From NCBI RefSeq assembly GCF_003952385.1, contig NZ_CP034444.1, positions 2,480,001 to 2,544,000 on the forward strand: DNA of 64,000 bases, in the 5' to 3' direction. The translations under genes and the position numbers were made by a program. Origin of the DNA: Mesorhizobium sp. M1D.F.Ca.ET.043.01.1.1 (lineage in GTDB: Bacteria > Pseudomonadota > Alphaproteobacteria > Rhizobiales > Rhizobiaceae). Below are positions 46,521 to 56,167 of the stretch, one piece after another. Numbering within the stretch: the stretch's first letter is position 1; each line of letters starts with the position of its first letter. The notes under the pieces were generated by a model. The model was not told where the DNA came from. It saw only the letters and a list, made by a program, of their open reading frames with translations, and did not search any database.

Positions 46521-47666
46521 TCAGGCAATCTCTTCGAGTTCGGTCATCTCCCCGGTGCGGATCGTCATGGCGTTGCCGCGCCATTCGACGACACCGCCCA
46601 GCCAGCCGCGCGCCCAGATGGTGGGGAGCATCGCGTCGCGAACGATCATCGCGGTCAGGCTGCGCGGCGACAGGTACCAGCCCTTGGACCAGGCGAGCAG
46701 GCATTCCGGCACATAAGCGATCGCCAGCACGCAAAGCGCGGTCGTAGGCAGGCTGACGCCGGCGCCTGCCGCCGCGATCAGCGCGAAAATCAGCGGCACG
46801 ACCATCCCGGTCAGGATCTCGGGCGCGAAGAACAATGGGAAGGTGACGCGGCGCAGCCGCGCCCAGCGCGCCTGGCGCGACCAGATCTCGGCGAGCGTGC
46901 GCTGGCCGAGCGGCTGCTCGAAGGGCGAGGCCACGAGATTGACCCGTAGGCCCAGGCCGTTGACCAGCTTGGTCGCCGCCGCATCCTCGGCGATCTCGGC
47001 GGCCAAAGCCTGGATGCCGCCATGGGCATCGAGCACCGGCTTGTTCCATAGCATGCTCTTGCCCTGGGCGAAGCCAAGGCCGAGCGCCTCGCCGGCATAT
47101 TGCCAGCGCGCCTGCAGCGTGTTGAGGAAGGCGCATTCGACTTCGGCCCAAAAACCGTCCGGCCGCGAGCCGACCGGTGTCGAGCAGACGAGGCCGGTGT
47201 CCGGCCGCCAGGCCGCCATCAGATGCTGGACATAGTCCTTGGGCATCAACACGTTGGAATCGGCAAGGATCACCCAATCGTGCCGGGCCGCCTGCCAGCC
47301 CTTGACGCAGTTGTTGAGCTTGGGATTGGCGCTGATCCTGTCATCGCCGACGAGCAGCCTCGCCGGAACCTTGGGGAAGCGCGCGATCGCGGCATTGATC
47401 AGTCCGACCACGGGATCGTTGGCATGGGCGACGCAGAAGATCAGCTCGTAGCGCGGCCAGTCGAGCGAGAAGGCGCGGTCGAGCGTCTCCCCGGTGAACG
47501 GCTCCACGCCCCGCGACGGAACGACGATGGAGACCGGCGGCTGGTTACCGGAGGACGCAGGTATGACGCGACGCGCCTTCAGCCGCGAGGAAGCGAACAG
47601 AATGCTGGCGAAGTTGGAAAGAAGAAGGGCTGACGAGGCAAAGGCGGCTGCGAGAGTCAGTTCCAT
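46521..47666 (-). CDS. GT21-type glycosyltransferase (ceramide glucosyltransferase-like)
   Basis: 381-aa membrane glycosyltransferase. An N-terminal membrane helix is followed by a GT2-fold catalytic domain with [28 protein letters not shown], the DxD-like LADSNVLMP, an acidic [10 protein letters not shown] and the (Q/R)xxRW motif as [11 protein letters not shown]-terminal hydrophobic helices close it. These are the GT21 marks of ceramide glucosyltransferase and of HpnI-type enzymes of hopanoid synthesis. No hpn genes adjoin, so a glycosphingolipid-like role is more likely. Start ATG at 47666. Confidence 0.82.
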   Translation of the reverse strand: MELTLAAAFASSALLLSNFASILFASSRLKARRVIPASSGNQPPVSIVVPSRGVEPFTGETLDRAFSLDWPRYELIFCVAHANDPVVGLINAAIARFPKVPARLLVGDDRISANPKLNNCVKGWQAARHDWVILADSNVLMPKDYVQHLMAAWRPDTGLVCSTPVGSRPDGFWAEVECAFLNTLQARWQYAGEALGLGFAQGKSMLWNKPVLDAHGGIQALAAEIAEDAAATKLVNGLGLRVNLVASPFEQPLGQRTLAEIWSRQARWARLRRVTFPLFFAPEILTGMVVPLIFALIAAAGAGVSLPTTALCVLAIAYVPECLLAWSKGWYLSPRSLTAMIVRDAMLPTIWARGWLGGVVEWRGNAMTIRTGEMTELEEIA

Positions 47667-47884
47667 CGAGATCTGGTCACTCCGGAAAGGCCGCCCGCGG
47701 CGTTTCATCAGTCGACGGAGCGCCCGAGTCGCCCACACGGTTTGTGCACACCAACATTGTCATGTGTCACTTAAATGACATTGTTTGTCGGCACGTGCGG
47801 TGGAAAGCCGGCAGGATGGACGGCGCTAGCGTAACAACCGCGAAGCGCGACGAATGTTCCCGGCGGCGGCAACCGGAGTGGCAC

Positions 47885-48277
47885 ATGTATCGCGCCGTCA
47901 CGCGCAACATCGAAGTGCAGGTCAGGCCGTTCTACCTGGAGGACCGTTCGGACCCGTCCGAGAACCGCTATGTTTGGGGCTACCAGGTGACGATCGACAA
48001 CCGTTCGGACGAGTTCGTGCAGCTTCTGTCGCGCTACTGGCACATCACCGACGGACGCGGACGCGTCGAGGAAGTGCGCGGCGCGGGCGTCGTCGGCGAC
48101 CAGCCGGAGCTCAATCCCGGCGACAGCTATCAGTATACGTCGGGATGCCCGCTCTCGACGCCGTCCGGCATCATGGTCGGCCACTACACGATGCGCAACG
48201 GGCGCGGCGAGACGTTCGACGTCGCCATCCCCGCCTTCTCCCTCGACATGCCGGGGACAAGGCGCACGGTGAACTAA
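47885..48277 (+). CDS. apaG: ApaG protein
   Basis: 130-aa single immunoglobulin-like domain protein of the ApaG/DUF525 family, linked genetically to Ap4A metabolism and Co/Mg resistance in enterics. Characteristic parts are [14 protein letters not shown], the [20 protein letters not shown]ly loop and [22 protein letters not shown] lies 7 bp before the ATG. The 218-bp gap upstream has TGTCA repeats (47758-47780) but no gene. Confidence 0.93.
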   Translation: MYRAVTRNIEVQVRPFYLEDRSDPSENRYVWGYQVTIDNRSDEFVQLLSRYWHITDGRGRVEEVRGAGVVGDQPELNPGDSYQYTSGCPLSTPSGIMVGHYTMRNGRGETFDVAIPAFSLDMPGTRRTVN

Positions 48278-48299
48278 GGGCGAAACCCTACGGGGCAGC

Positions 48300-48470
48300 C
48301 TCTTTCTCCCCGTTTACGGGGAGAAATGCCCGGCAGGGCAATGAGGGGCGGCGCCAGGTTTTGAGATTTTCTTTCGGACAAAGCGAGGGCGCCTGCATGG
48401 CCAAGGCCGGCGCTGCCCCTCATCCGCCCTTCGGGCACCTTCTCCCCGTGGAACGGGGAGAAGGAAGGGC
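48300..48470. repeat. Inverted pair of R2 repeats between apaG and hslO
   Basis: The left unit is CTCCCCGTTTACGGGGAG then AAATGCCCGGCAGGGCAATG. The right unit is GCCCCTCATCCGCCCTTCGG then CTCCCCGTGGAACGGGGAG. They face each other between convergent genes with about 60 bp between. The right unit closely matches the copy at 4922-4970. Confidence 0.8.
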
Positions 48471-48473
48471 ATT

Positions 48474-49481
48474 TCACTCGCCCGCGAACTCCATCGGGTC
48501 GAAGTCGTACTGCGTCGAGCAGAATTCGCAGGCTACATGGATGCCGCCGTCCTCGGTCGAGTCCTTGATCTCCTCGGCCGAGAAGCCTTCGAGGATGCCG
48601 CGGATCTTCTCGCGCGAGCAGGAGCACTGGTCGTCCACCGGCACGCTGCGGAAGACGCGCACGCCATGCTCGTGGAACAGCCGGTAAAGCAGCCGCTCGG
48701 CACCCACCGTCGGGTCGATCAGTTCCGTCGGCTCGATGGTGCCGAGCAGCGCCAGCAATTCCTGCCAGGAATTGTCGGCCGGATGGTCGGTCACCTCGCG
48801 GTCGTCGCCGTCGCCGCCCGAAATGTCGGGAATGCGCATGCGCTCGGGCGCCTGCGGCAGAAACTGCGCCAGGATGCCGCCGGCGCGCCACTGCTCGCGC
48901 GCTCCGGCCGGGCCGGGCGTCACCAGCTTGGCGACCGACATCTTGATCTCGGTCGGAATCTGCTCCGACTGGCGGAAATAGGTGCGCGCGGCATCCTCCA
49001 GCGTGGTGCCATCGAGCTGGACGATGCCCTGATAGCGCTGCGTATGCGCGCCCTGGTCGATGGTCAAAGCCAGGACGCCGTTGCCGAGCAACGCCTGCTG
49101 CGAGGTTTCGCCGGCGGCGATCAGCGCCTGCAGGCGGTCGGCGTCGAAACGCGCATAGGCGCGCAGCGCATGCGGCGTGGTGAAATCGGCCACCAGCATA
49201 TCGACCGGACCGTCGGTGCGGGTCTGCAGGATGAACTTGCCCTCGAACTTTAGCGACGTGCCGAGCAGCACGGTGAGCACGCAGGCTTCCGCCAGCAACC
49301 GTGCGACCGGTTCGGGATAGTCGTGGCGGCTGAGGATAGCGTCGAGCATCGGCCCGAGCTGCACGGTGCGGCCGCGCACGTCGAGCGGCGCCACTTCGTA
49401 TGGCACGACATGATCGTCGCCGGCGAAGCCGAATTCACCGAGTTTGGGTTGATGTTCAGCCAATGGACGGGTTTCCAGCAT
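48474..49481 (-). CDS. hslO: Redox-regulated chaperone Hsp33
   Basis: 335-aa cytoplasmic holdase chaperone activated by oxidation. The C-terminal zinc switch is present as C-S-C (CSCSREK) and C-x2-C (CEFCSTQY). The N-terminal domain has HDYPEPVARLLAEACVL and LKFEGKFILQ. About 40 residues longer than E. coli Hsp33, with an acidic insert (SGGDGDDREVTD), as in other rhizobia. ATG 49481 (MLETRP) is preferred; ATG 49505 is possible. Confidence 0.93.
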   Translation of the reverse strand: MLETRPLAEHQPKLGEFGFAGDDHVVPYEVAPLDVRGRTVQLGPMLDAILSRHDYPEPVARLLAEACVLTVLLGTSLKFEGKFILQTRTDGPVDMLVADFTTPHALRAYARFDADRLQALIAAGETSQQALLGNGVLALTIDQGAHTQRYQGIVQLDGTTLEDAARTYFRQSEQIPTEIKMSVAKLVTPGPAGAREQWRAGGILAQFLPQAPERMRIPDISGGDGDDREVTDHPADNSWQELLALLGTIEPTELIDPTVGAERLLYRLFHEHGVRVFRSVPVDDQCSCSREKIRGILEGFSAEEIKDSTEDGGIHVACEFCSTQYDFDPMEFAGE

Positions 49482-49613
49482 GACAAAGCTCCAGGGCGCG
49501 TCCATGCCGCTTTCCGGGCGGCATGCGTCGAAGCGCGTTCGATTTACGTGATGGCCCGCAAATAGGCATCGCGTAATCCTGGATCAAGACAACCTGGTTC
49601 AAGCCGGGCCCGA

Positions 49614-50525
49614 TCAAGCGCCCAGGCACCAGGCCAGCACCGCCTTCTGGGCGTGCAGCCGGTTCTCGGCCTCGTCGAACACCACCGAATGCGGCCCGTC
49701 GATGACCTCGTCGGTGACCTCCTCGCCGCGATGCGCCGGCAGGCAGTGCATGAACAGCGCATCGGACTTCGCCCTGGCCATCAGCGCGGCATTGACCTGG
49801 TAGGGCAGGAAGACGTTGTGGCCGCGGGCGCGATGTTCCTGGCCCATCGACACCCAGCTGTCGGTCACGACGCAATCCGCCTGGTCGACGGCCTCCTCGG
49901 CAGTGCGGGCAAACCTGACCTTGCCGCCATTGGCCTTCGACCAGTCGACATATTTCTCGAACGGCTCGCTGCCTTCGGGCACCGCGACATTGAGATTGAA
50001 GCGGAACCGCGCCGAAGCCTCTAGGAGCGAATGCAGCACATTGTTGCCGTCGCCGGTCCAGGCGAAGGTCTTGCCGGCCACCGGGCCGCGGTGCTCCTCG
50101 TAGGTCATGATATCGGCCATCAACTGGCAGGGATGGGTATCGTCGGTCAGCCCGTTGATCACCGGCACGGTGGCGTTCTCGGTCAACTCCAGCAGCCGGT
50201 CATGCGAAGTGGTGCGGATCATGATGGCATCGACATAGCGCGACAGCACCTTCGCCGTGTCGGCGATGGTTTCGGAACGGCCGAGCTGCATCTCGGTGCC
50301 CGTCAGCATGATGGTCTCGCCGCCGAGCTGGCGCATGCCGACGTCGAAGGAAACGCGCGTGCGCGTCGACGGCTTGTCGAAGATCATCGCCAGGACCTTG
50401 CCTTCGAGCGGCTTCGAACGCTCGCCGGCCTTGAGCCTGGTCTTTCGCGCCACCGCATCGTCCAGCATGATGCGCAGGTCGCCCGCGGAAACGGCGGACA
50501 GGTCGGTGAAGTGGCGAACGCTCAT
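49614..50525 (-). CDS. argF: Ornithine carbamoyltransferase
   Basis: 303-aa enzyme making citrulline from ornithine and carbamoyl phosphate in arginine synthesis. All signature motifs are intact: the carbamoyl-phosphate loop STRTR, HPCQ, the ornithine loop DSWVSMGQE and [11 protein letters not shown] 50525 with GGAA upstream is preferred over TTG 50531. It follows argD by 15 bp, so the two form an operon. Confidence 0.95.
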   Translation of the reverse strand: MSVRHFTDLSAVSAGDLRIMLDDAVARKTRLKAGERSKPLEGKVLAMIFDKPSTRTRVSFDVGMRQLGGETIMLTGTEMQLGRSETIADTAKVLSRYVDAIMIRTTSHDRLLELTENATVPVINGLTDDTHPCQLMADIMTYEEHRGPVAGKTFAWTGDGNNVLHSLLEASARFRFNLNVAVPEGSEPFEKYVDWSKANGGKVRFARTAEEAVDQADCVVTDSWVSMGQEHRARGHNVFLPYQVNAALMARAKSDALFMHCLPAHRGEEVTDEVIDGPHSVVFDEAENRLHAQKAVLAWCLGA

Positions 50526-50540
50526 CGGCAAATTCCAGAA

Positions 50541-51740
50541 TTACTTCGCGGCTTCGGCCGCAATCGCATCGGTCAGGCCCTTGGCGCCGGCGCGGATGCG
50601 CTTCAGGGCCTCGCCGATCTCCTCGTCGGTAACGGTGAGCGGCGGCAAGAGGCGGATGACGTTGTCGCCGGCCGGCACGGCAAGCAGGTGCTGGTCGCGC
50701 AACGCCATGTTCACCTTGGTGTTGGGCATGGCGCACTTCAGCCCAAGCATCAGGCCGGTGCCCCGTATGCCGTCGATGATCTCGGGATATTCGTCGACGA
50801 CCGCGGCCAGGCCCTGCTTGAGCAGCAGCGCCTTGCGCTGCACGTCCTCGAGGAAACCCTCGGCCAGCACCACGTCGAGCACGGCATTGCCGACGGCCAT
50901 CGCCAGCGGATTGCCGCCGAAAGTGGTGCCGTGCACGCCGGCCGTCATGCCGGTCGCGGCCTCGTCGGTGGCGAGGCAGGCGCCCATCGGGAAGCCGCCG
51001 CCTATGCCCTTGGCGATCGCCATCAGGTCGGGCGCGACGCCCGCCCACTCATGCGCGAACAGCTTGCCGGTGCGGCCGATGCCGCACTGGACCTCGTCGA
51101 AGATCAGAAGCAGGCCCTGCTGGTCGCAGAGCTGCCGCAGGCGCTTCAACGACTGCGTCGGCACCGGGCGAATGCCGCCCTCGCCCTGCACCGGCTCGAT
51201 CAGGATGGCCGCGGTTTCCGGCGTGATCGCCTTCTCGGCGGCGTCGATGTCGTCGAACGCGACCTGGTCGAAGCCCTCGACCTTCGGACCGAAACCCTCG
51301 AGATATTTGTACTGGCCGCCGGCGGCGATCGTCGCCAGCGTGCGGCCATGGAAGGCGCCTTCGAAGGTGATGATGCGGAAACGCTCCGGATGGCCCTTGA
51401 CGAACTGGTAGCGCCGCGCCGTCTTGATCGCGCATTCCAGCGCCTCGGCGCCCGAATTGGTGAAGAACACCTTGTCGGCGAAGGTCGCTTCGACCAGCCG
51501 CTCGCCCAGCCGGCGCTGCTCGGGGATCTCATAGAGGTTGGAGACATGCCAGAGCTTGGCGGCCTGCCCGGTGAGAGCGGCGACCAGATGCGGATGGCTG
51601 TGGCCAAGCGAATTCACGGCGATGCCGCCGGCGAAATCGAGATATCGCTCACCCTTGTCGGTGACCAGCCAGGTCCCCTCCCCGCGGTCGAAGGCCAGGG
51701 GTGCGCGAGCAAAGGTCTCGTAAAGCGCCGAACCGCTCAT
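50541..51740 (-). CDS. argD: Acetylornithine aminotransferase
   Basis: 399-aa class III PLP aminotransferase that converts N-acetylglutamate semialdehyde to N-acetylornithine. It has [37 protein letters not shown] and the PLP Lys in [15 protein letters not shown]. The ATG has GGAG 9 bp upstream. It heads the argDF operon; a strong terminator-like hairpin oriented with the gene lies only 27 bp before the start. Confidence 0.94.
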   Translation of the reverse strand: MSGSALYETFARAPLAFDRGEGTWLVTDKGERYLDFAGGIAVNSLGHSHPHLVAALTGQAAKLWHVSNLYEIPEQRRLGERLVEATFADKVFFTNSGAEALECAIKTARRYQFVKGHPERFRIITFEGAFHGRTLATIAAGGQYKYLEGFGPKVEGFDQVAFDDIDAAEKAITPETAAILIEPVQGEGGIRPVPTQSLKRLRQLCDQQGLLLIFDEVQCGIGRTGKLFAHEWAGVAPDLMAIAKGIGGGFPMGACLATDEAATGMTAGVHGTTFGGNPLAMAVGNAVLDVVLAEGFLEDVQRKALLLKQGLAAVVDEYPEIIDGIRGTGLMLGLKCAMPNTKVNMALRDQHLLAVPAGDNVIRLLPPLTVTDEEIGEALKRIRAGAKGLTDAIAAEAAK

Positions 51741-51764
51741 TATATGCGTCTCCGGAACCGGAAA

Positions 51765-51818
51765 TCAAAAAAGCCGCCAATGCGGCGGCCTTTGCGGCTT
51801 ATCATGTTTTTCGGCCAT
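51765..51818 (-). other. Possible leader peptide overlapping the argD attenuator
   Basis: ATG at 51818 opens a 17-codon frame (MAEKHDKPQRPPHWRLF) that ends within the T tract of the hairpin. It has two Arg codons near the stem. There is no convincing ribosome site, so this is speculative. Confidence 0.3.
51767..51793 (-). terminator. Terminator-like hairpin in the argD leader
   Basis: On the minus strand AAAG-GCCGCC, loop GCATT, GGCGGC and then six T. It reads in the same direction as argD and ends 27 bp upstream of the argD ATG. No minus-strand gene lies before it, so it is either a conditional attenuator for argDF or the end of a small RNA. Confidence 0.75.
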
Positions 51819-51915
51819 GAAGTCAACGAAAACGTCGCGCAGTAGCGCACGGCAAGCCTCCAGCGGCACGCCGGCTCATGAGCGGTCAGGCAAGTTGGGG
51901 AAAACCGAAAAAACC

Positions 51916-52062
51916 GAATCGTGTTGCCCTGGGGACTCTTGTCACCGAGTCAGCGCATAAGGTAATTGTAGTCGAGAAATAACTAGATTTCGTGCGGCGG
52001 ATCTAATCACCCGGTACATGTGGTGTTGTTTGCCCGGCGGGAGCCGGGGCGGGAAAGGATTC
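51916..52062. promoter_or_regulatory. Cluster of four GANTC (CcrM) sites before gcrA
   Basis: GAATC (51916-51920), GACTC (51934-51938), GAGTC (51947-51951) and GATTC (52058-52062) lie within 147 bp upstream of gcrA. GANTC is the CcrM methylation site through which GcrA and methylation state control alphaproteobacterial promoters. Chance would give about one site or fewer in this length. Confidence 0.6.
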
Positions 52063-52096
52063 TGGCTGCCGTACGCCTCAGCAGGAGCGCGGTCTC

Positions 52097-52615
52097 ATGA
52101 ACTGGACTGACGAGCGGGTCGAACTTCTCAGGAAATTGTGGTCGGAGGGCCTCAGCGCCAGCCAGATCGCCGCGCAGCTCGGCGGCGTGAGCCGCAATGC
52201 CGTCATCGGCAAGGTGCATCGCCTGAAACTGTCGGGCCGCGGCCGCGCGACCGCGGCACCCGCGCGGCAGAAGAAGGCGACGCAAGGGGCCTCGATGCAG
52301 AAATCGGTCGCCCGCGCCGCAAGTGCTGCGCGTCATGTGACGGCTACTATCGGCGCGACCGCGCTGCAGGTGCAGTTCGACGCGGAGCCGGTGGCGCGCC
52401 ATTATATCCGCCCGGTCGAGAACGTCGTGGTGCCGATCTCGCGCAACCTGCAGCTCGTCGAGCTGACCGAGCGCACCTGCAAGTGGCCGAACGGCGATCC
52501 GCTATCGGAAGACTTCAGCTTCTGCGGCAACGACGCGGGCGAGACCGGGCCGTACTGCAAATATCACTCTCGTGTCGCGTTCCAGCCGGCGGCGGAAAGA
52601 CGCCGCGCTCGCTGA
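52097..52615 (+). CDS. gcrA: Cell-cycle regulator GcrA
   Basis: 172-aa sigma-70-associated transcription factor of the alphaproteobacterial cell cycle, acting on promoters with CcrM-methylated GANTC. The N-terminal DNA-binding domain MNWTDERVELLRKLWSEGLS with SRNAVIGKVHRLKL is intact, followed by a basic Ala-rich linker. The C-terminal sigma-binding part has RTCKWPNGDP and the Cys pair in FCGNDAGETGPYCKYH. Its own promoter carries a GANTC cluster, and its stop codon touches a 7-bp tandem repeat. Confidence 0.95.
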   Translation: MNWTDERVELLRKLWSEGLSASQIAAQLGGVSRNAVIGKVHRLKLSGRGRATAAPARQKKATQGASMQKSVARAASAARHVTATIGATALQVQFDAEPVARHYIRPVENVVVPISRNLQLVELTERTCKWPNGDPLSEDFSFCGNDAGETGPYCKYHSRVAFQPAAERRRAR

Positions 52616-52674
52616 TAGCGAATAGCGAATAGCGAATAGCGAATAGCGAATAGCGAATAGCGAATAGCGAATAG
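52615..52674. repeat. Heptanucleotide tandem repeat (ATAGCGA)8
   Basis: Eight full copies of ATAGCGA plus ATAG, starting on the last base of the gcrA stop codon. A partial inverted copy (CTATTCGCTATTC) is at 52730-52742, so the transcript can fold back. It fills the convergent gap between gcrA and corA. Confidence 0.95.
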
Positions 52675-52747
52675 AAGGGTGCTGGCATCCGAGTGGGGCG
52701 CAAGCTTCTCTTGTCCTATTGGCTACTCCCTATTCGCTATTCACTTT

Positions 52748-53758
52748 TCACAACCAACCATTCTTCCTGAACCGCCAGTACAGGAACGCGCAGATCAGCG
52801 CGATCGCCATCAGCACGGCGGGGTAGCCGTATTCCATCCTCAGTTCCGGCATGTCATTGAAATTCATGCCGTAGATGCCGGCGAAGGCAGTCGGCACCGC
52901 CAGGATGGCCGCCCATGAGGCGAGCTTCTTGGAGATCGCCGTTTCCTGGCTCTGTCCGACCAGAAGGCTGGCCTCGAAGGCGAAGGCCAGGACCTCGCGC
53001 AGGCTGTCTATCTTTTCCTGCACGGTGCGGATGTGGTCGGTCACGTCGCGGAACAGCGGATGCATGGCGGCATGGATCTGCGGCAGCTCGGCGCTGGTCA
53101 GGCGGCGGCAGACCTCGACCAAAGGCAGCGCCGCGTTGCGCAGCCTGAGCAGATCACGGCGCAGCATATAGAGCCGTTCGATGTCGGCGCCGGTCATCGG
53201 CTTCAGCAGCACCTTGTCCTCGATCTGCTCGACCTCGTCCTCGATCTGCTCGAGGACGGGCATGTAGTTGTCGACGATGAAGTCGAGAATGGCATAGAGG
53301 ACGAAATCCTCACCCTTGGCGAGCGAGGACGGGCAGCTTTCCCAGTGCTGGCGCACCGCGGCGTAGGACGTCGAGGGGCCATGCCTGACGCTGACGATAT
53401 AGCCGCTGCCGACGAAGAGATGGGTCTCACCGAAGGTGACGCGGCCATCGATCAGCTGCGCCGTGCGGGCGACGATGAACAAGGCATCGCCATATTGCTC
53501 GATCTTCGGCCGCTGATGCGGATGCTCGGCGTCCTCGATCGCCAGGTCATGCAGGTGAAACTGCGACTGCACCCTGAGCAGCAGGTTGCGGTCCGGCTCG
53601 AGCAGCCCGATCCAGACGACATGGCCGGGCTTTGTCGCCCACACACCTGCCTCTTCGATCGCAATGTCGGCCACGCGCTTGCCGGCGGAATAGACGCTGG
53701 ACGCAATGATGCCGGATGTCGGCTGCAGGGCCGGGGTCAGGTTTCGAACTTGTTCCAT
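52748..53758 (-). CDS. corA: Magnesium/cobalt transporter CorA
   Basis: 336-aa CorA-family channel. A large N-terminal cytoplasmic funnel with a long coiled coil (PVLEQIEDEVEQIEDKVL) is followed by two C-terminal helices with the pore signature YGMNF between them. A Lys/Arg-rich end closes the protein. It transports Mg2+ or related divalent cations. It is convergent with gcrA; its stop lies 5 bp past the inverted copy of the heptamer repeat. Confidence 0.92.
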   Translation of the reverse strand: MEQVRNLTPALQPTSGIIASSVYSAGKRVADIAIEEAGVWATKPGHVVWIGLLEPDRNLLLRVQSQFHLHDLAIEDAEHPHQRPKIEQYGDALFIVARTAQLIDGRVTFGETHLFVGSGYIVSVRHGPSTSYAAVRQHWESCPSSLAKGEDFVLYAILDFIVDNYMPVLEQIEDEVEQIEDKVLLKPMTGADIERLYMLRRDLLRLRNAALPLVEVCRRLTSAELPQIHAAMHPLFRDVTDHIRTVQEKIDSLREVLAFAFEASLLVGQSQETAISKKLASWAAILAVPTAFAGIYGMNFNDMPELRMEYGYPAVLMAIALICAFLYWRFRKNGWL

Positions 53759-53851
53759 CGCAAACCTCCCGAGACAGCGACTGACAAAATCGCTGCACCT
53801 GGAGGAGCTTAGCCTAAATTAGAAAGCCGTTCGAGGGGCCCCCGTTCACTT

Positions 53852-53875
53852 AGCCGATATCGGGCCGATATCGGG
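53852..53875. repeat. Tandem CCGATATCGG palindromes after phoU
   Basis: Two copies of GCCGATATCGG in direct succession, each a palindrome, immediately beyond the phoU stop, with a further near-copy GGCCGATACGGGG inside the phoU end. Nothing else is seen in the 117-bp gap to corA. Confidence 0.6.
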
Positions 53876-54601
53876 TCATTTGGCCGATACGGGGCCAGGA
53901 AACACCACCTGGTCGGTCTTGTCGCCCTTCGGCCGGTCGGCCGGCATCTGGTCGCCGGTGACGATGTAATAGATGGTTTCGGCGATGTTGGTGGCGTGGT
54001 CGCCGATCCGCTCGATGTTCTTGGCGCAGAAGAGAAGATGGGTGCAGGGCGTGATGTTGCGCGGATCTTCCATCATATAGGTCAGGAGCTCGCGAAACAG
54101 CGAGGTATACATGGCGTCGATCTGGTCGTCGCGGTCGCGCACGAAGCCGATCTTCTCGACCGAGCGCGAGGCGTAGACGTCGAGCACTTCCTTGAGCTGC
54201 GTCAGCGCCAGATTGGCCAGCGCCTCGAGGCCGCGGAACAGGCTGCTCGGCTGGCGGCCGTCGATCACCGCCGCGACGCGCTTGGCGACGTTCTTGCCGA
54301 GATCGCCGACGCGCTCGATATCGGCCGAGATGCGGATCGCGCCGACGATCTCGCGCAGATCCGTCGCCATCGGCTGGCGCCTGGCGATGATGACGATCGC
54401 CTTGTCGTCGATCTCGCGCTGGCCCTCGTCGAGGACAAGATCGTCCTGGATGACCTTCTGCGCCAGGCCCGGATCAGCGTTCACGAGGGCCGCCACCGCC
54501 TGCTCGACCATGCGCTCGGCGTGCCCGCCCATGGCGGCGATGCGCTTCGACAGGAATTTCAATTCTTCGTCATAGGCACTCATAGTATGGACGGACTGCA
54601 T
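53876..54601 (-). CDS. phoU: Phosphate signalling protein PhoU
   Basis: 241-aa all-helical protein with two PhoU repeats, each carrying metal-site motifs of the E/D-x3-D type (RISADIERVGDLGKNVAKR and CAKNIERIGDHATNIAE). It links the Pst transporter to the kinase PhoR and represses the Pho regulon. GGGAAGG 7 bp upstream supports the ATG at 54601. It lies 110 bp after phoR. Neither pst transporter genes nor phoB are next to it, unlike the usual rhizobial order. Confidence 0.94.
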   Translation of the reverse strand: MQSVHTMSAYDEELKFLSKRIAAMGGHAERMVEQAVAALVNADPGLAQKVIQDDLVLDEGQREIDDKAIVIIARRQPMATDLREIVGAIRISADIERVGDLGKNVAKRVAAVIDGRQPSSLFRGLEALANLALTQLKEVLDVYASRSVEKIGFVRDRDDQIDAMYTSLFRELLTYMMEDPRNITPCTHLLFCAKNIERIGDHATNIAETIYYIVTGDQMPADRPKGDKTDQVVFPGPVSAK

Positions 54602-54710
54602 GGTTATGCCTTCCCGGTTTTTGCCGGCTGGTGCGTTCCCTCAATCTGTCGCTGATACGCGAACCGGATGACAGAAAGAAGAAATTGCCGGTTGGCAACC
54701 AATACAGGAG

Positions 54711-55976
54711 TCAGCTAGTCGGCAAATGAACCGTGAACGCCGCGCCCTTGCCGACTTCCGACTTGATCGACAGCCTTGCATTATGACGAGTCAATATATG
54801 CTTGACGATGGAAAGGCCAAGGCCGGTGCCTTTCTGGGTCCGGCTGTTTTCGACATCGACGCGGTAGAAACGCTCCGTGATGCGGGGAATGTGCTCCTCG
54901 GCTATGCCGGGGCCATAGTCTCTTATGGTGACGTCGATGCCCGCTTCCTGGCCGTCTTCGCTGCCTGCGATGGACACGGTGACGCGCCCGCCTGACTGGC
55001 CGTATTTGCAGGCATTCTCCAGGAGATTCTCGAAAACCTGGAAGAGCTCGTCGCGGTCGCCGGGCACGGAAAGCGGGCCATCGATGAAATCCCATTCGAT
55101 GACGACGCCGTTCTCGCTGGCCAGCGGCCCGAGGGAATCGATGACGCTGTCGATGGTCTGGCGAAGATCGACCTCGGTTCCCGGCCCTAGGTAGGGCTTC
55201 ATCTCCAGCCGCGACAGCGACAACAGATCGTCGATCAGGCGCGCCATGCGGCCCGTCTGGTTCTGCATGATCTGCAGAAACTGGTCGCGTGCCGCCGGAT
55301 CGCCGCGCGCCGGGCCGCGCAAGGTCTCGATGAAGCCGGCGATGGAGGCGAGCGGGGTGCGCAACTCGTGGCTGGCATTGGCGATGAAGTCGGCGCGCAT
55401 GCGGTCGATGCGGCGTGCCTCGCTCTGATCCTTGAACACCAGCACATAGAGACCGGTGGCATGGCCGACCGATGACGCGCTCACCCGGTATGTGCGCTCG
55501 ACCGGCAGCTTTTCCGTATACTCGACGACATCGGACGCCACGGCCCCCGAGACGATGCCGTCGAGCAAGGCCTGCATTTCCGGAGCGCGGAACTTGAGCG
55601 ACAGCGACATGCCGGGCGCCAGTCCGCCGAAGGCGGCAAAAGCGGCCGCGTTGGCATGGACGATGGCTGCCGTCCGGTCGAAGATGATCAGCGGATCGGC
55701 AACGGCGGCGGCCAGATACTCGCCAGACAGCCGCTGCAGGCCGCCGGCCTCGATCGCCGCCGCATCGTCGGCGGACTGCCGCTCGACGTCGGCGGGCAGC
55801 ATCGCGGCAGCAGCCAGCAACGCCAGGGCCAGCAGCGGCACATAGATCGACAGGCCGCCGAAAGCGTAGACAGCGAGGACCGCGACGACAGCCGCGGCCA
55901 GCAACCAAGGGCTGCGCCGCAGCCCGGCTACGGCCGCCTGCGTTGCGCCTTCCTGGTCCTCGCCCTTATCGACCAC
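54711..55976 (-). CDS. phoR: Phosphate-regulon sensor histidine kinase PhoR
   Basis: About 421 aa. Two close hydrophobic stretches at the N-terminus ([20 protein letters not shown] and [15 protein letters not shown]) anchor it. A PAS domain follows ([17 protein letters not shown]), then HisKA with [20 protein letters not shown] and a HATPase with [17 protein letters not shown] and [13 protein letters not shown]. The H-box form is that of PhoR. The GTG at 55976 is my estimate; the frame is open to GTG 56036. It is divergent from ppk2 and precedes phoU. Confidence 0.88.
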   Translation of the reverse strand: MVDKGEDQEGATQAAVAGLRRSPWLLAAAVVAVLAVYAFGGLSIYVPLLALALLAAAAMLPADVERQSADDAAAIEAGGLQRLSGEYLAAAVADPLIIFDRTAAIVHANAAAFAAFGGLAPGMSLSLKFRAPEMQALLDGIVSGAVASDVVEYTEKLPVERTYRVSASSVGHATGLYVLVFKDQSEARRIDRMRADFIANASHELRTPLASIAGFIETLRGPARGDPAARDQFLQIMQNQTGRMARLIDDLLSLSRLEMKPYLGPGTEVDLRQTIDSVIDSLGPLASENGVVIEWDFIDGPLSVPGDRDELFQVFENLLENACKYGQSGGRVTVSIAGSEDGQEAGIDVTIRDYGPGIAEEHIPRITERFYRVDVENSRTQKGTGLGLSIVKHILTRHNARLSIKSEVGKGAAFTVHLPTS

Positions 55977-56167
55977 GCGCTGCCCCGTATCTCCGCGGTG
56001 AAATTCACCCGACCGGACCGGCGCATGACACCCCACAAAAATCAGAATCGATTTTCCGGAATGTTCATGCGCAAAATCAACATGCTACGACGCCCTCGCG
56101 TCCAGACGGACGCGACGCCTTACAGGCTCCCATAGCACGAGTCCGCAAGCTGGAAAGGTTCGCCTCG

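Noticed and set aside
47758..47780. TGTCA-TGTCA-TGACA cluster upstream of apaG
   Set aside because: Suggestive of an operator, but the repeats are short and irregularly spaced and no regulator gene is nearby.
50031..51845. A 604-aa plus-strand frame across argF and argD
   Set aside because: Runs antisense through two conserved biosynthetic genes; composition typical of reverse-frame translation.
52615..52674. Repeat array after gcrA as a CRISPR
   Set aside because: The unit is 7 bp with no spacers; it is a simple tandem repeat.
54668..54674. Possible Pho box (CTGTCAT on the minus strand) before phoU
   Set aside because: Only one half-site matches; the second direct repeat at the required spacing does not.
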